DNA of 64,000 nt from Desulfosarcina ovata subsp. ovata (GTDB lineage: Bacteria; Desulfobacterota; Desulfobacteria; Desulfobacterales; Desulfosarcinaceae). Position numbers and translations under genes: made by a program. How positions within the stretch are numbered: the first letter of the stretch is position 1; the number at the start of each line of letters is the position of its first letter. The notes beneath the pieces are model-generated. The model saw only the letters and a program-made list of their open reading frames with translations, did no database searches and was not told where the DNA came from. The stretch covers positions 4,642,652-4,706,651 of the forward strand of contig NZ_AP021879.1 of NCBI RefSeq assembly GCF_009689005.1, in the 5' to 3' direction. This document shows, piece by piece, positions 36,558 to 44,918 of the stretch.

Positions 36558-36824
36558 CTATTTAAGCTGGCTGTCTTTGCTGCCGCGGCGGTTGATACCG
36601 GTGTCGTTGGGCTGTAATTTTTCGAGTTCGGCCTGGCAGTGGATGCACAGCCGCACGCCGGGGATGGCCTTGCGGCGGGCTTCTGGAATCTCCTCCTCGC
36701 AGTGGTCGCAAAATTCAGCGCTTTCGCCGACGGGCAGGCGGCTCCTGGCCAGCTTGACGGCGTCGCCGACGCTGGCGTCGATCTGATCCTGTACGGCCCC
36801 GTCGCGGGCCCAACCTACGGCCAT
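36558..36824 (-). CDS. TraR/YbiI-type DksA-family zinc-finger protein
   Basis: 88 aa. DGAVQDQIDASVGDAV is the N-terminal signature of this short family, and FCDHCEEEIPEARRKAIPGVRLCIHCQ is the zinc finger. Related phage and plasmid TraR proteins act like DksA without ppGpp. It stands alone beside the sirtuin remnant. Confidence 0.82.
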   Translation of the reverse strand: MAVGWARDGAVQDQIDASVGDAVKLARSRLPVGESAEFCDHCEEEIPEARRKAIPGVRLCIHCQAELEKLQPNDTGINRRGSKDSQLK

Positions 36825-36970
36825 TTTTCACTCCTTATTTTTGAAACCGCTCAACCACCATTGAATCATGAAGGATCGGCTGCCTTAAATCAAGTGCCAA
36901 TCACAAGCCCGAGGGGGGCGACCCGCCAAGATCTCCAGGGTAACCGCATTTGGATTGATTTTTGTTTTTT

Positions 36971-37048
36971 CGCGGGCATGGCCCGCTCCTACGCGTGCCA
37001 ATCGTTTGGTTCTACACCGTTTTCTGTAGGAGCTGGCCATGCCTGCGA
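36971..37048. repeat. REP-like inverted pair (REPIN)
   Basis: GCGGGCATGGCCCGCTCCTA (36972-36991) and TGTAGGAGCTGGCCATGCCT (37025-37044) form an inverted pair, each with its own small palindrome around GGGCATGGCCC. The rest of the stretch 36825-37172 holds no gene that I can support. Confidence 0.75.
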
Positions 37049-37172
37049 CCAGATTTTTCTAATCCGGGCTCTAAATGCGATCACCCTGAAAGATTTCCCC
37101 GAACCCTTGACAGCAAGGCTGATTGTGGCATGCTGACCGTTTCTTGCTAACCATTATTCAGGAGTGGATACC

Positions 37173-37841
37173 ATGGAACTGACACCCCACCTGCACGCCT
37201 TTTTGTGGACATCCATGCAGGCCAACAACTGCAATACCTATCTGCTGCGCTCGGATGAGAAGAATATTCTTGTGGATCCGGGACACGCGGCCCATTTCGA
37301 GCACGTCGAGCGTGGGCTGCGACAGCTGAACCTGAGCGTTGCCGACATCGATCTGGTGATCTGCACCCACGCCCATCCGGATCATATCGAAGCGGTGCGC
37401 TTTTTTGTTGATACCAAGGCGCAGTTTACCCTGCATGGCGATGAATGGCAATTGATCCAGAATATGCCGCCTTACCTGAGGCGGACCCTGGCCATCGACC
37501 CGGAACAGTTTGCCCCTGATTTTTTCCTGACCGAGGGGGAATTGAATGTGGGTGATATCGCGTTGGAGATTTACCACACCCCCGGTCATTCACCCGGTGG
37601 GGTGACCCTGCGCTGGCCGGCCGAGAGGGCAATGTTCACCGGCGACCTGATTTTCAGAGACGGCCTGGGACGCACCGATCTGCCCGGCGGCAACGGCGTC
37701 CAACTCAAGGCCAGCATCCGCCGGATGGGTGAACTGACGGCCGACTGGCTGCTTTCCGGTCACGGGGAAGTGGTTACGGGCACGGATGCGGTCAGGGAGA
37801 ATTTCCGGCAGGTGGAAGCCACGTGGTTTGCCTATGTATAG
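37173..37841 (+). CDS. MBL-fold metallohydrolase
   Basis: 222 aa. The metal motif THAHPDHIE, a later HTPGHSPGG, and GDLIFRDGLGR with the bridging Asp are those of glyoxalase II-like beta-lactamase-fold hydrolases. CAGGAG precedes the ATG at 37173. Substrate unknown. Single-gene unit. Confidence 0.85.
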   Translation: MELTPHLHAFLWTSMQANNCNTYLLRSDEKNILVDPGHAAHFEHVERGLRQLNLSVADIDLVICTHAHPDHIEAVRFFVDTKAQFTLHGDEWQLIQNMPPYLRRTLAIDPEQFAPDFFLTEGELNVGDIALEIYHTPGHSPGGVTLRWPAERAMFTGDLIFRDGLGRTDLPGGNGVQLKASIRRMGELTADWLLSGHGEVVTGTDAVRENFRQVEATWFAYV

Positions 37842-37947
37842 ACCTTGCCGACCCGTATGAAATGGGATCCATCCGTGGGGCGCTTCCACGCTGGAGCGTG
37901 AAAGCGGGAAGCGACCGGGACCGTTTGGGAATGCGGATCGGCGGCGA

Positions 37948-38466
37948 TCAGGCGCTTATGGTGTCGATGCGCTGCCGAGTCCGGGCTTGCAGGCCGGCCA
38001 GGTGTTCCCGATAGGTGGCATCCAGCAGCGGGTTGGGCACCACGGCCGATCCGCGGATGCCATGATCCCGGGCCAACCGGTCCCGCTGGGCGGTTTCGCA
38101 TTCCTGTTTCAGCGTGGCTTGCTCCTGGCGGTGATCCCCGAGAATGGCTTCCATGGACGGGCACAGCGCGGGGGCCAGCTGGGCCAGGAGATCCAGCCAG
38201 GCCTGGTTATCGCCATCCGGATCGATGCGGCCGAAGATTGCTCTCAATACTGGCTGGCGGCCGGTAACGGCCAGCTCCGTTTGCAGTTCGCTGATGCGCG
38301 TTTGCAGTCGCTCAACGCTCAGTGCTCCATCAGCGAACTGCTGCAGCAGCCCCTGAAGCCGCCGGCTGAAATCCTCCTCATGCTGATGCGCTTTCTCCTC
38401 TGCGGACATGGAGAGATGCCGGGTTCGCTCCATGACCAGATCCAGTGTGCTTTTGATTTCTCCCAT
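37948..38466 (-). CDS. protein of unknown function, helical
   Basis: 172 aa, rich in Gln, Glu and Arg with heptad-like stretches (EEKAHQHEEDFSRRLQGLLQQFADG; LSVERLQTRISELQTELAV), probably coiled coil. No signal peptide or membrane segment. It is transcribed in the same direction as the molybdopterin gene upstream, 82 bp apart, so it may be cotranscribed. No family recognised. Confidence 0.6.
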   Translation of the reverse strand: MGEIKSTLDLVMERTRHLSMSAEEKAHQHEEDFSRRLQGLLQQFADGALSVERLQTRISELQTELAVTGRQPVLRAIFGRIDPDGDNQAWLDLLAQLAPALCPSMEAILGDHRQEQATLKQECETAQRDRLARDHGIRGSAVVPNPLLDATYREHLAGLQARTRQRIDTISA

Positions 38467-38548
38467 CGGATGTCCCCTTCCTTTATCAATAACGGCAGAA
38501 TGCCTTCAATTGACATTTTGAATTTGGTCTTTGACATTCGCTTGACAC

Positions 38549-40756
38549 TTATCCCCCGCATCCCAGCGTCGGGTCCGCCGCTGCCGCCCCCCGTCTCACC
38601 CGTTTCTTCTTTTTAATCTGGCAGAGCAGGGTTTTGTAGACCGGGAAACCGGAAATGTCGTCGTACTGCCGGTCGTCGGTCAGCTGGTTTACGTTGGCCT
38701 GCTGCCATGCCACCGGGCCCTGGGGACCGCCGCCGCCCACGGGTGCATAGACGAAACCGGCCATGATTTTCTCGGTGACAAAGGCGCGCATGGGCACCTG
38801 GCCGCGGGCAGTTTTGATCACCACCAGGTCGCCGGTCTTGATCTTACGGGCCTCGGCATCCACCGGGTTCATCTGTACCATGGGCTCGGGATACTTCTCA
38901 ATGAAGCTGGGAATGGCGCGCAGGCACGACTTCATGTCCGGCTTAAAAGGGCCGGTTCCCAGGATCAATGGAAAGCGGCGCAGAAGATCGGGGCGGCTCA
39001 GCGGTGTTTCGTCGGACTCCTCGTATCTGGGAAGCCCGTCGTAACCGTACTGCTCCAGAATCCCGGCCTTGATCTCGAATTTGCCCGAGGGCGTCTCAAA
39101 GCCCGGCTGACCATCGGCCCGGAGCAGGCCTTTCTCCCATTTGCGATAGACCATCGGCGTCGATGGCAGGGCAAAGACCTTCCGGTCGGCCAGCATCAAA
39201 TCGGCCAGGGAGGTGTCCGATCGGGCCAGATGATCGGCCAGCAGTTCGTCGGGGTGGCCGGGAAATTGGTCTGCGTAGCCTAAGGCCCCGGCCAGTTCGA
39301 TCATGATCTGGTAGGCCGGCCGGGCCTCGCCCACCGGTTCGATCATCTGTTCGCGGTAGCGGATGGCATTGCCGTAGTAGCAGTAGGAGGCTTGCTCGAA
39401 GGCCGTGGTGGCCGGCAGCACCAGATCCGCATAGGCGGCGTCGCGGGTCAGCTGAAGGTCGATGCTGACCAGGAATTCAAGCTTTTCCAGGGCCTGCTGC
39501 CACAGGGAGGGGTTGGGCCAGGCGGTGAGCAGGGAGGCGCCCAGGACGATCAGGCCCCGGACGGGGTAGGGATCCTCGTCGATGATGGCCCGCGGCAGTA
39601 GGATGGCATGGGGCTCGCCGCCGCAGTAATGAGCGTAAACCGGGAATTTGCCGGCACCGATGGAGCACTCGAGACCGGGGGTGGCCAACTGCCGTTCGGT
39701 GGCCAGGGGCAGACTGCGGCCGCGTCCCAGGAAGCAGCGGCCGCCCTCCACGTCCAGCTGGCCGGCCAGGGCCCAGAGCACCATCACGGCCCGGATGTTC
39801 TGCACGCCGCTCTTGGTGTACTCCAGCCCGGTGTACATCACGTAGCTGGCGCCCTCGGCGTCCGCGATGCGCTCGGCCAGGTCCTCGATGGTATCCTCGC
39901 CGATGCCGGTCAGCTCGGCCACCCGCTTCGGCGGGAATTCCTGAACATATTCGGCGAACGCCTCGAAGCCCACGGTCCAGTCGTCCACAAAGGCCTTGTC
40001 GAAGAGGTCGTCGCGGATGAGGATATGGCTGAGCCCGAGGGCTAGGGCGCCGTCGGATCCGGGCCGGATGGGAAGCCACTCGCTTCCGGGAAGGTCGGCG
40101 GCGGCGGTCCGTCGCGGATCGATGACGATGATCTCTGCGCCTTCGTCGGCTGCGGTCCTGAGCTGCTCGAACAGGGCCGGCGGGGTCGAGGTGGAGGGAT
40201 CGGTGCCCCAGACCACGATCAGGTCGGAATTGTCCACATCGGAGAACATGTCGATGTGCAGGCAGCCCATGGTCACCTTGGGGGCCAGCACGCCCAGGGA
40301 GGTGTAGCAGGGGGCGCCCACGCCAAAGGTGTTGGGCGATCCGAAAGGAAAGAGGATGCTGGTGGCCAGGTAAATCTCGGCGCCCTTGAGTTTGAAGGCA
40401 TCCTTGAAGGCCCGCTCGTAGGAGCCGGTGCCGGCGTAAAATGCGGCTGCTTCGGGGCCATGCTGTTCCTTGATCGCCCCCAGCCGCTCGGCGATGATCC
40501 GGTAGGCCGCGTCCCAGGAGATCGGTTCAAAATCAAAGCTGCCTTTGGGGCCGACGCGCTTCATGGGCTGGCGGATGCGTTTATCGGAATAGATCACCTC
40601 TTCGACGCTGTCGGCGATGGGGCAGAGCACCTTGCCCATGGGGGCCTGGGGGTCGGGATCAAGCCGGGTGATCCGGCCGTTTTCATCAAAATGGACAATG
40701 ACGCCGCATCCCGGGCTGTGAAAACAGAGCCCGCAGATGCCATGTTGGGTTCTCAA
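38549..40756 (-). CDS. molybdopterin-dependent oxidoreductase (FDH/DMSO reductase family)
   Basis: 735 aa. The N-terminal CGLCFHSPGC (Cys8, 11, 17) plus a later KVLCP Cys make a 4Fe-4S site; the molybdopterin domains follow (WGTDPSTSTPP, IDPRRTAAADLPGSEWLPIRPGSDGALAL) and the C-terminal cofactor domain NPVDAEARKIKTGDLVVIKTARG. It has no twin-arginine signal, so a cytoplasmic site is likely. Starts at a TTG with GGAGGAG upstream; the frame gives family sequence from the first residues. It is 12 bp after a methyltransferase gene. The substrate is not readable. Confidence 0.85.
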   Translation of the reverse strand: MRTQHGICGLCFHSPGCGVIVHFDENGRITRLDPDPQAPMGKVLCPIADSVEEVIYSDKRIRQPMKRVGPKGSFDFEPISWDAAYRIIAERLGAIKEQHGPEAAAFYAGTGSYERAFKDAFKLKGAEIYLATSILFPFGSPNTFGVGAPCYTSLGVLAPKVTMGCLHIDMFSDVDNSDLIVVWGTDPSTSTPPALFEQLRTAADEGAEIIVIDPRRTAAADLPGSEWLPIRPGSDGALALGLSHILIRDDLFDKAFVDDWTVGFEAFAEYVQEFPPKRVAELTGIGEDTIEDLAERIADAEGASYVMYTGLEYTKSGVQNIRAVMVLWALAGQLDVEGGRCFLGRGRSLPLATERQLATPGLECSIGAGKFPVYAHYCGGEPHAILLPRAIIDEDPYPVRGLIVLGASLLTAWPNPSLWQQALEKLEFLVSIDLQLTRDAAYADLVLPATTAFEQASYCYYGNAIRYREQMIEPVGEARPAYQIMIELAGALGYADQFPGHPDELLADHLARSDTSLADLMLADRKVFALPSTPMVYRKWEKGLLRADGQPGFETPSGKFEIKAGILEQYGYDGLPRYEESDETPLSRPDLLRRFPLILGTGPFKPDMKSCLRAIPSFIEKYPEPMVQMNPVDAEARKIKTGDLVVIKTARGQVPMRAFVTEKIMAGFVYAPVGGGGPQGPVAWQQANVNQLTDDRQYDDISGFPVYKTLLCQIKKKKRVRRGAAAADPTLGCGG

Positions 40757-40768
40757 AGCAACTCCTCC

Positions 40769-41713
40769 TTACTCGCGTCGCCCCACCAGATACTGCGACG
40801 TAATGTGCTCCCACAGGTTCTCGGTTTTACGGATTTTCCAAGCCACATTGCCGTCGTCGGCGATGCCTAAAGGCGGATCGAATACGCCGAATTCTCCGGC
40901 GAATATGCGCCGCATGGTGTCAATACCGCGGGCGCTGTACTGGGCGTTGCCGTTGCCGCTGAGCCAGCGCTCGGGTGGGGAGACCGTCTCATCCCAGGAG
41001 AAGGGATCCGAGAACAGAAACATGGCGGAACGGTCTCGTAACACGCGGTTGATTTCCGTGAGATGCTTCAAGGGGTCAGGCACTTTTTCGAGCAGGTTGA
41101 TGGCTGCCGTGGTGGCAAAGGCGCGCGTCCGAAAGGGCAGGGCCAGGGCGTCGGCCACGATAAAATCGACGCGGCTGAAATCATGGCTTTCATTGAAACG
41201 GTGGGTTCGCGGTTCGGTGATATGGCCTTCCACGATCAGGTCGAATGAAATCTCTTTTCGGGTGAGAATCTCACGGGCCTTGCGGATAAAAGCGATGGAT
41301 GTGTCCAGGCCGATCACATGATCGTGGGTTGCAGCCAGATCGAATGAGAGCCGTCCCACGGCACACCCGACATCCAGGGCATCCCCGGCAGTGGGGGTAA
41401 AGCCGGCCGACCAAACTTGGTAAGCCTGCGTGGCGTCGGGGTCCTTGAGCAGATCTCCAAAGTGGCTCCACAGGTAGGCCGAGAGCATGCCGGGGGCGTT
41501 ATAGCCCCGATGGTCGTTTAAAATAATGCGCGTTTTCTCCGGCAGAAGCACGGCAATTCCCTGCTGGATCGGATAAATACTCCCGCATTGGGGACATGTC
41601 ATTTCGCCGTCCAAGACATCCTCCGCATCTGCTTCGCGAACGGTCAGGTTCAATGCGATTTCGGCGTCCAGACACTGTGGACAAATCAGTTTGTCGGCCA
41701 CCCATTTTTTCAT
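40769..41713 (-). CDS. SAM-dependent methyltransferase with N-terminal zinc ribbon
   Basis: 314 aa. A Trm112-like zinc ribbon (ICPQC...MTCPQCGSIYPIQQGIAVLLP) precedes a class I methyltransferase domain (ALDVGCAVGRLSFDLAATHDHVIGLDTS, then VADALALPF and NLLEKVPDPLKHLTEINRVLR). Methyl acceptor unknown. It lies immediately upstream of the molybdopterin gene and is probably cotranscribed with it. Confidence 0.85.
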   Translation of the reverse strand: MKKWVADKLICPQCLDAEIALNLTVREADAEDVLDGEMTCPQCGSIYPIQQGIAVLLPEKTRIILNDHRGYNAPGMLSAYLWSHFGDLLKDPDATQAYQVWSAGFTPTAGDALDVGCAVGRLSFDLAATHDHVIGLDTSIAFIRKAREILTRKEISFDLIVEGHITEPRTHRFNESHDFSRVDFIVADALALPFRTRAFATTAAINLLEKVPDPLKHLTEINRVLRDRSAMFLFSDPFSWDETVSPPERWLSGNGNAQYSARGIDTMRRIFAGEFGVFDPPLGIADDGNVAWKIRKTENLWEHITSQYLVGRRE

Positions 41714-42111
41714 GGTTGATCACCTATTAAACGATTGTGAGTTTTTGGTTATGACCGGCAGGGATTTAAAACAGGCGTCATGCGAAAATACGAGGTTTGC
41801 AAACCAGAAGTTTATGCGCGTCCAAAAGGGGCAACCGGTCTGCTCCCCTTCACAACCGGCTTTACACGGCTGTCTGCGGTCCACACCATATCCTGTTAAA
41901 AATTGTCAACAAACAAGATGCGCAGTATACATGCGCAGCGGATGGGATTCAAGTGGGCAGAACGATTAATACGGTTAACTGAAATTCATTAACGCTCCCA
42001 TGCAAGAGCATGGGAGCGAATTTGTACGTTCGACTTTGAATGTTCAAGATTTTGGCTTTTGCCCCTTTTGAGGGGGCTTCCTGATACCACCTGCTATGAC
42101 GGTGGAGGATA
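41714..42111. other. intergenic between formate dehydrogenase and methyltransferase operons
   Basis: 398 bp without a gene. Both neighbours read leftward. It holds two hairpins, at 41993-42018 (a 10-bp stem) and near 42058-42075 (GCCCC..GGGGGC). It must contain the methyltransferase promoter, which I could not place. Confidence 0.5.
41993..42018 (-). terminator. hairpin downstream of formate dehydrogenase
   Basis: GCTCCCATGC and GCATGGGAGC form a perfect stem around a four- to six-base loop. The sequence after it on the reverse strand is TTAATGAATTTC, a poor T-run, so it may be a processing or Rho-independent stop of modest strength. Confidence 0.5.
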
Positions 42112-44865
42112 TCATAATTTTTCCAGCCGGACCGCACACGCCTTGAATTCGGCGGTTTTGGAGATCGGATCAAAGGCCGGATTGGTCAGCCAGTTGGCGC
42201 ATCCCTCGCGGAAATGAAAGGCCATCCACACCAGTCCGGGCGGCACCTGCCCGGTGATCCGGGCCGCTACTTCCACCGATCCGCGCCGGGAGACCACGCG
42301 GATTTTTTCTCCCTGGCCGATGCCCAGGGCGTTGGCGTCTTCCGCCGAGATGTCCGCGGTTTCCGATCCGAGCAGGGTGTTGAGCCCTTCGCAGCGGCCG
42401 GTCTGGGTACGGGTGTGGTAATGGTAAAGCCGTCGGCCGGTGCTCAGTACAAAGGGATATTCCTCATCGGGCACCTCGGCCGGCGGGGCCCACTCCAGGG
42501 CCGATAGATTGCCTTTGCCGCAGGTGAATTTGCCATCCTTGTGCATGATGGTCGTTCCGGGATGATCTTCATCCGGCACGGGCCACTGCAGACCATCGGT
42601 TTCAATACGCTGGTAACGGATGCCGCTGAAAATCGGCGACAGGGGCGCCACTTCGTTATCCCAGATCTCCTGGCCGCTGGCCGACGCCCACTCCTGGCCC
42701 ATACGGCGGGCGATCTCCTTGAAAATCCACCAGTTGGGTTTTGCCTCGCCCGGCGGCTCGACGGCCTTGCGCACCCGGCTGACCCGCCGCTCGGCGTTGG
42801 TAAAGGTGCCGTCGTCCTCGCTCCAGGCCGCGGCCGGCAGGACCACATGGGCAAAACGGGTGGTCTCGGTCTCGAAAATATCGTTGCAGACCACAAATTC
42901 GGCCGAGCGCAGGCAATGCTCCACATGGTTGATATCCGGTTCGGTGTTGGCGATATTCTCGCCGAATACGTACAAGGCCTTGACCGTGCCGTTTTCCAGC
43001 CCGTCGATCATGTCGGGAATCATCAGACCCGGTGTATCGGGCAGCTCCACGCCCCACGCCTGGCTGAACTTGGCCCGCGATGCCGCATCGGTCACCTTTT
43101 GATATCCGGGATAGTCGGCGGGCAGGGCCCCCATATCACAGGCACCCTGGACGTTGTTCTGGCCCCGCAAAGGATTGACCCCGCCGTACTCGACCCCAAC
43201 ATTGCCCAGTAGCATCTGCAGGTTGGCGCAGCTGAGCACGTTGTTCACTCCGCAGGTGTGCTCGGTGATGCCCAGGGTGTACATGAGCATGGATGGCCGG
43301 ACGGCGGCCATCTTGCGGGCCACCGCACGGATGGTTTCGGCCGGCACGCCGCTGATTTCGGCGACCCGCTCCGGCGGGTACTGCATGACGACCTCGCGCA
43401 GCTCATCGAATCCGACGGTGTTGGCAATCACATAGTCCCGGTCATACAGCTCCTCGGTGATCAGCACATGCATCATGCCGTTGATCAGGGCCACGTCCGA
43501 TCCGACCTTGATCTGCATGTAGGTGTGGGCATGCTCGGCAATGCCGTTGAAACGCGGGTCGGCCACGATCAGCTCGGCACCGTTGCGCACGGCCTGTTTG
43601 ACGAAGGTGGAAGCCACCGGGTGGGCCTCGGTCATGTTGGAGCCGATCACGAAAAAGAGCTTGGCACCCAGGACCTCGGCAAAGGAGTTGGTCATGGCAC
43701 CCGAACCGAAGGCTCGCGCCAGGCCGGCCACGGTGGGCGCGTGACAGGTGCGGGCGCAGTGGTCGATGTTGTTGGTGCCGATGGTTGCCCGGAAAAGCTT
43801 CTGCATGTTGTAGGAGTCTTCGTTGATGCTGCGGGCGCAGCTGATGCCGGCCAGGGCGTCGGGGCCGTGAAGCTGTTTGATCTGTTTGAACTTTTCGGCC
43901 ACCAGGTCCAGGGCCTCGTCCCAGGATGCTTTCCGAAACGCTTCGCCGTCGCGGATCAGCGGGTGGGTGAGGCGTTCGGGCGAGTGGATGAAATCGTATC
44001 CGAAGCGTCCCTTGACGCACAGCCGCCCCAGGTTGGGGGCGCCTTCCTCCACGGCGGTGACCTTGATCACCCGGCCGTCTTTCACATGCAGCCACTGCTG
44101 GCAGCCGACCCCGCAGTAGGGACAGGTGGTGCGCACTTTTTTCGCTTCACTGCCGGTGGCCAGGCCAAAGGCCTTTTTCTCGAACAGGGCACCGGTGGGG
44201 CAGGCCTGCAGGCACTGGCCGCAGTGGGTGCAGTTTTCGTAATCCACCAACGGATACCATCCGTTGGGGTGGTCTTCGCGGCGGCCATAGGGCGAGGGGA
44301 TGGCCGCATTGACCTGAACCTCGTTGCAGGCCTGGATGCAGCGGCCGCAGCCGATGCAGCGGCTGTAGTCACGCACGATCATGGGCGTGGCGTCGTCCAG
44401 GGGGTGGCCGTCGATTTTCTGATCGATGCCGGCCACGCTGACCTCGTATTCGATGGCCAGGTCCTGTAGCCGGCAGTCGCCATGGGCAGGACAGATCTTG
44501 TCGTGCCAGGGTTGCTGCATGATTTTAAGCTGGCTTTCACTCCAGCTGGACTGGGGCTGGTCCATGAGCAGGCAGTTGTGGGCGCCGGCGGCCAGCATCA
44601 TCTCCAGGATGGCCTTGCGCGCCGTTCTGACGGCCGGGCTGTCGGTGAAAATACGCATGTCGTCGCCGGCTGGCGTATCGCAGGCGGGCAAGAGCTGGTC
44701 GCTGCCCGCCACCTCCACCACGCAGATGCGGCACCCCCCGGTGGCGTGGGCGTCTTTGAGATGGCACAGGGTGGGGATGACCACATCGTTTTGCCGGGCC
44801 ACCTCCAGGATGGTTTGTCCGGTTTCAAAGGAAACGGTCCTGTCGTTCAGACTAAGCGTAGGCAT
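42112..44865 (-). CDS. fdhA: formate dehydrogenase alpha subunit with NuoG-like N-terminus (Cys form)
   Basis: 917 aa. N-terminal 2Fe-2S domain (Cys34, 45, 48, 62), a His/Cys cluster (ICPAHGDCRLQDLA), two 4Fe-4S sets (CIGCGRCIQAC, CTHCGQCLQAC), then a 4Fe-4S at CPYCGVGC and the molybdopterin catalytic domain. The active-site segment HCARTCHAPTVAGL places a Cys (residue 374) where many formate dehydrogenases have selenocysteine. The plan is that of cytoplasmic, NAD(P)-linked or bifurcating formate dehydrogenases. It is coupled to a GltD-like flavoprotein gene 53 bp upstream. Confidence 0.9.
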   Translation of the reverse strand: MPTLSLNDRTVSFETGQTILEVARQNDVVIPTLCHLKDAHATGGCRICVVEVAGSDQLLPACDTPAGDDMRIFTDSPAVRTARKAILEMMLAAGAHNCLLMDQPQSSWSESQLKIMQQPWHDKICPAHGDCRLQDLAIEYEVSVAGIDQKIDGHPLDDATPMIVRDYSRCIGCGRCIQACNEVQVNAAIPSPYGRREDHPNGWYPLVDYENCTHCGQCLQACPTGALFEKKAFGLATGSEAKKVRTTCPYCGVGCQQWLHVKDGRVIKVTAVEEGAPNLGRLCVKGRFGYDFIHSPERLTHPLIRDGEAFRKASWDEALDLVAEKFKQIKQLHGPDALAGISCARSINEDSYNMQKLFRATIGTNNIDHCARTCHAPTVAGLARAFGSGAMTNSFAEVLGAKLFFVIGSNMTEAHPVASTFVKQAVRNGAELIVADPRFNGIAEHAHTYMQIKVGSDVALINGMMHVLITEELYDRDYVIANTVGFDELREVVMQYPPERVAEISGVPAETIRAVARKMAAVRPSMLMYTLGITEHTCGVNNVLSCANLQMLLGNVGVEYGGVNPLRGQNNVQGACDMGALPADYPGYQKVTDAASRAKFSQAWGVELPDTPGLMIPDMIDGLENGTVKALYVFGENIANTEPDINHVEHCLRSAEFVVCNDIFETETTRFAHVVLPAAAWSEDDGTFTNAERRVSRVRKAVEPPGEAKPNWWIFKEIARRMGQEWASASGQEIWDNEVAPLSPIFSGIRYQRIETDGLQWPVPDEDHPGTTIMHKDGKFTCGKGNLSALEWAPPAEVPDEEYPFVLSTGRRLYHYHTRTQTGRCEGLNTLLGSETADISAEDANALGIGQGEKIRVVSRRGSVEVAARITGQVPPGLVWMAFHFREGCANWLTNPAFDPISKTAEFKACAVRLEKL

Positions 44866-44918
44866 AGGGGAAATCCTTTCTATCCTTTTGGATCACTTTA
44901 ATAAAATGGGTGGGCGCC

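Noticed and set aside
36971-37048. REP pair as substrate of the RAYT at 51.6 kb
   Set aside because: The REP core (GGGCATGGCCC) shares nothing with the RAYT element ends (GGGTCGGGCCGC).
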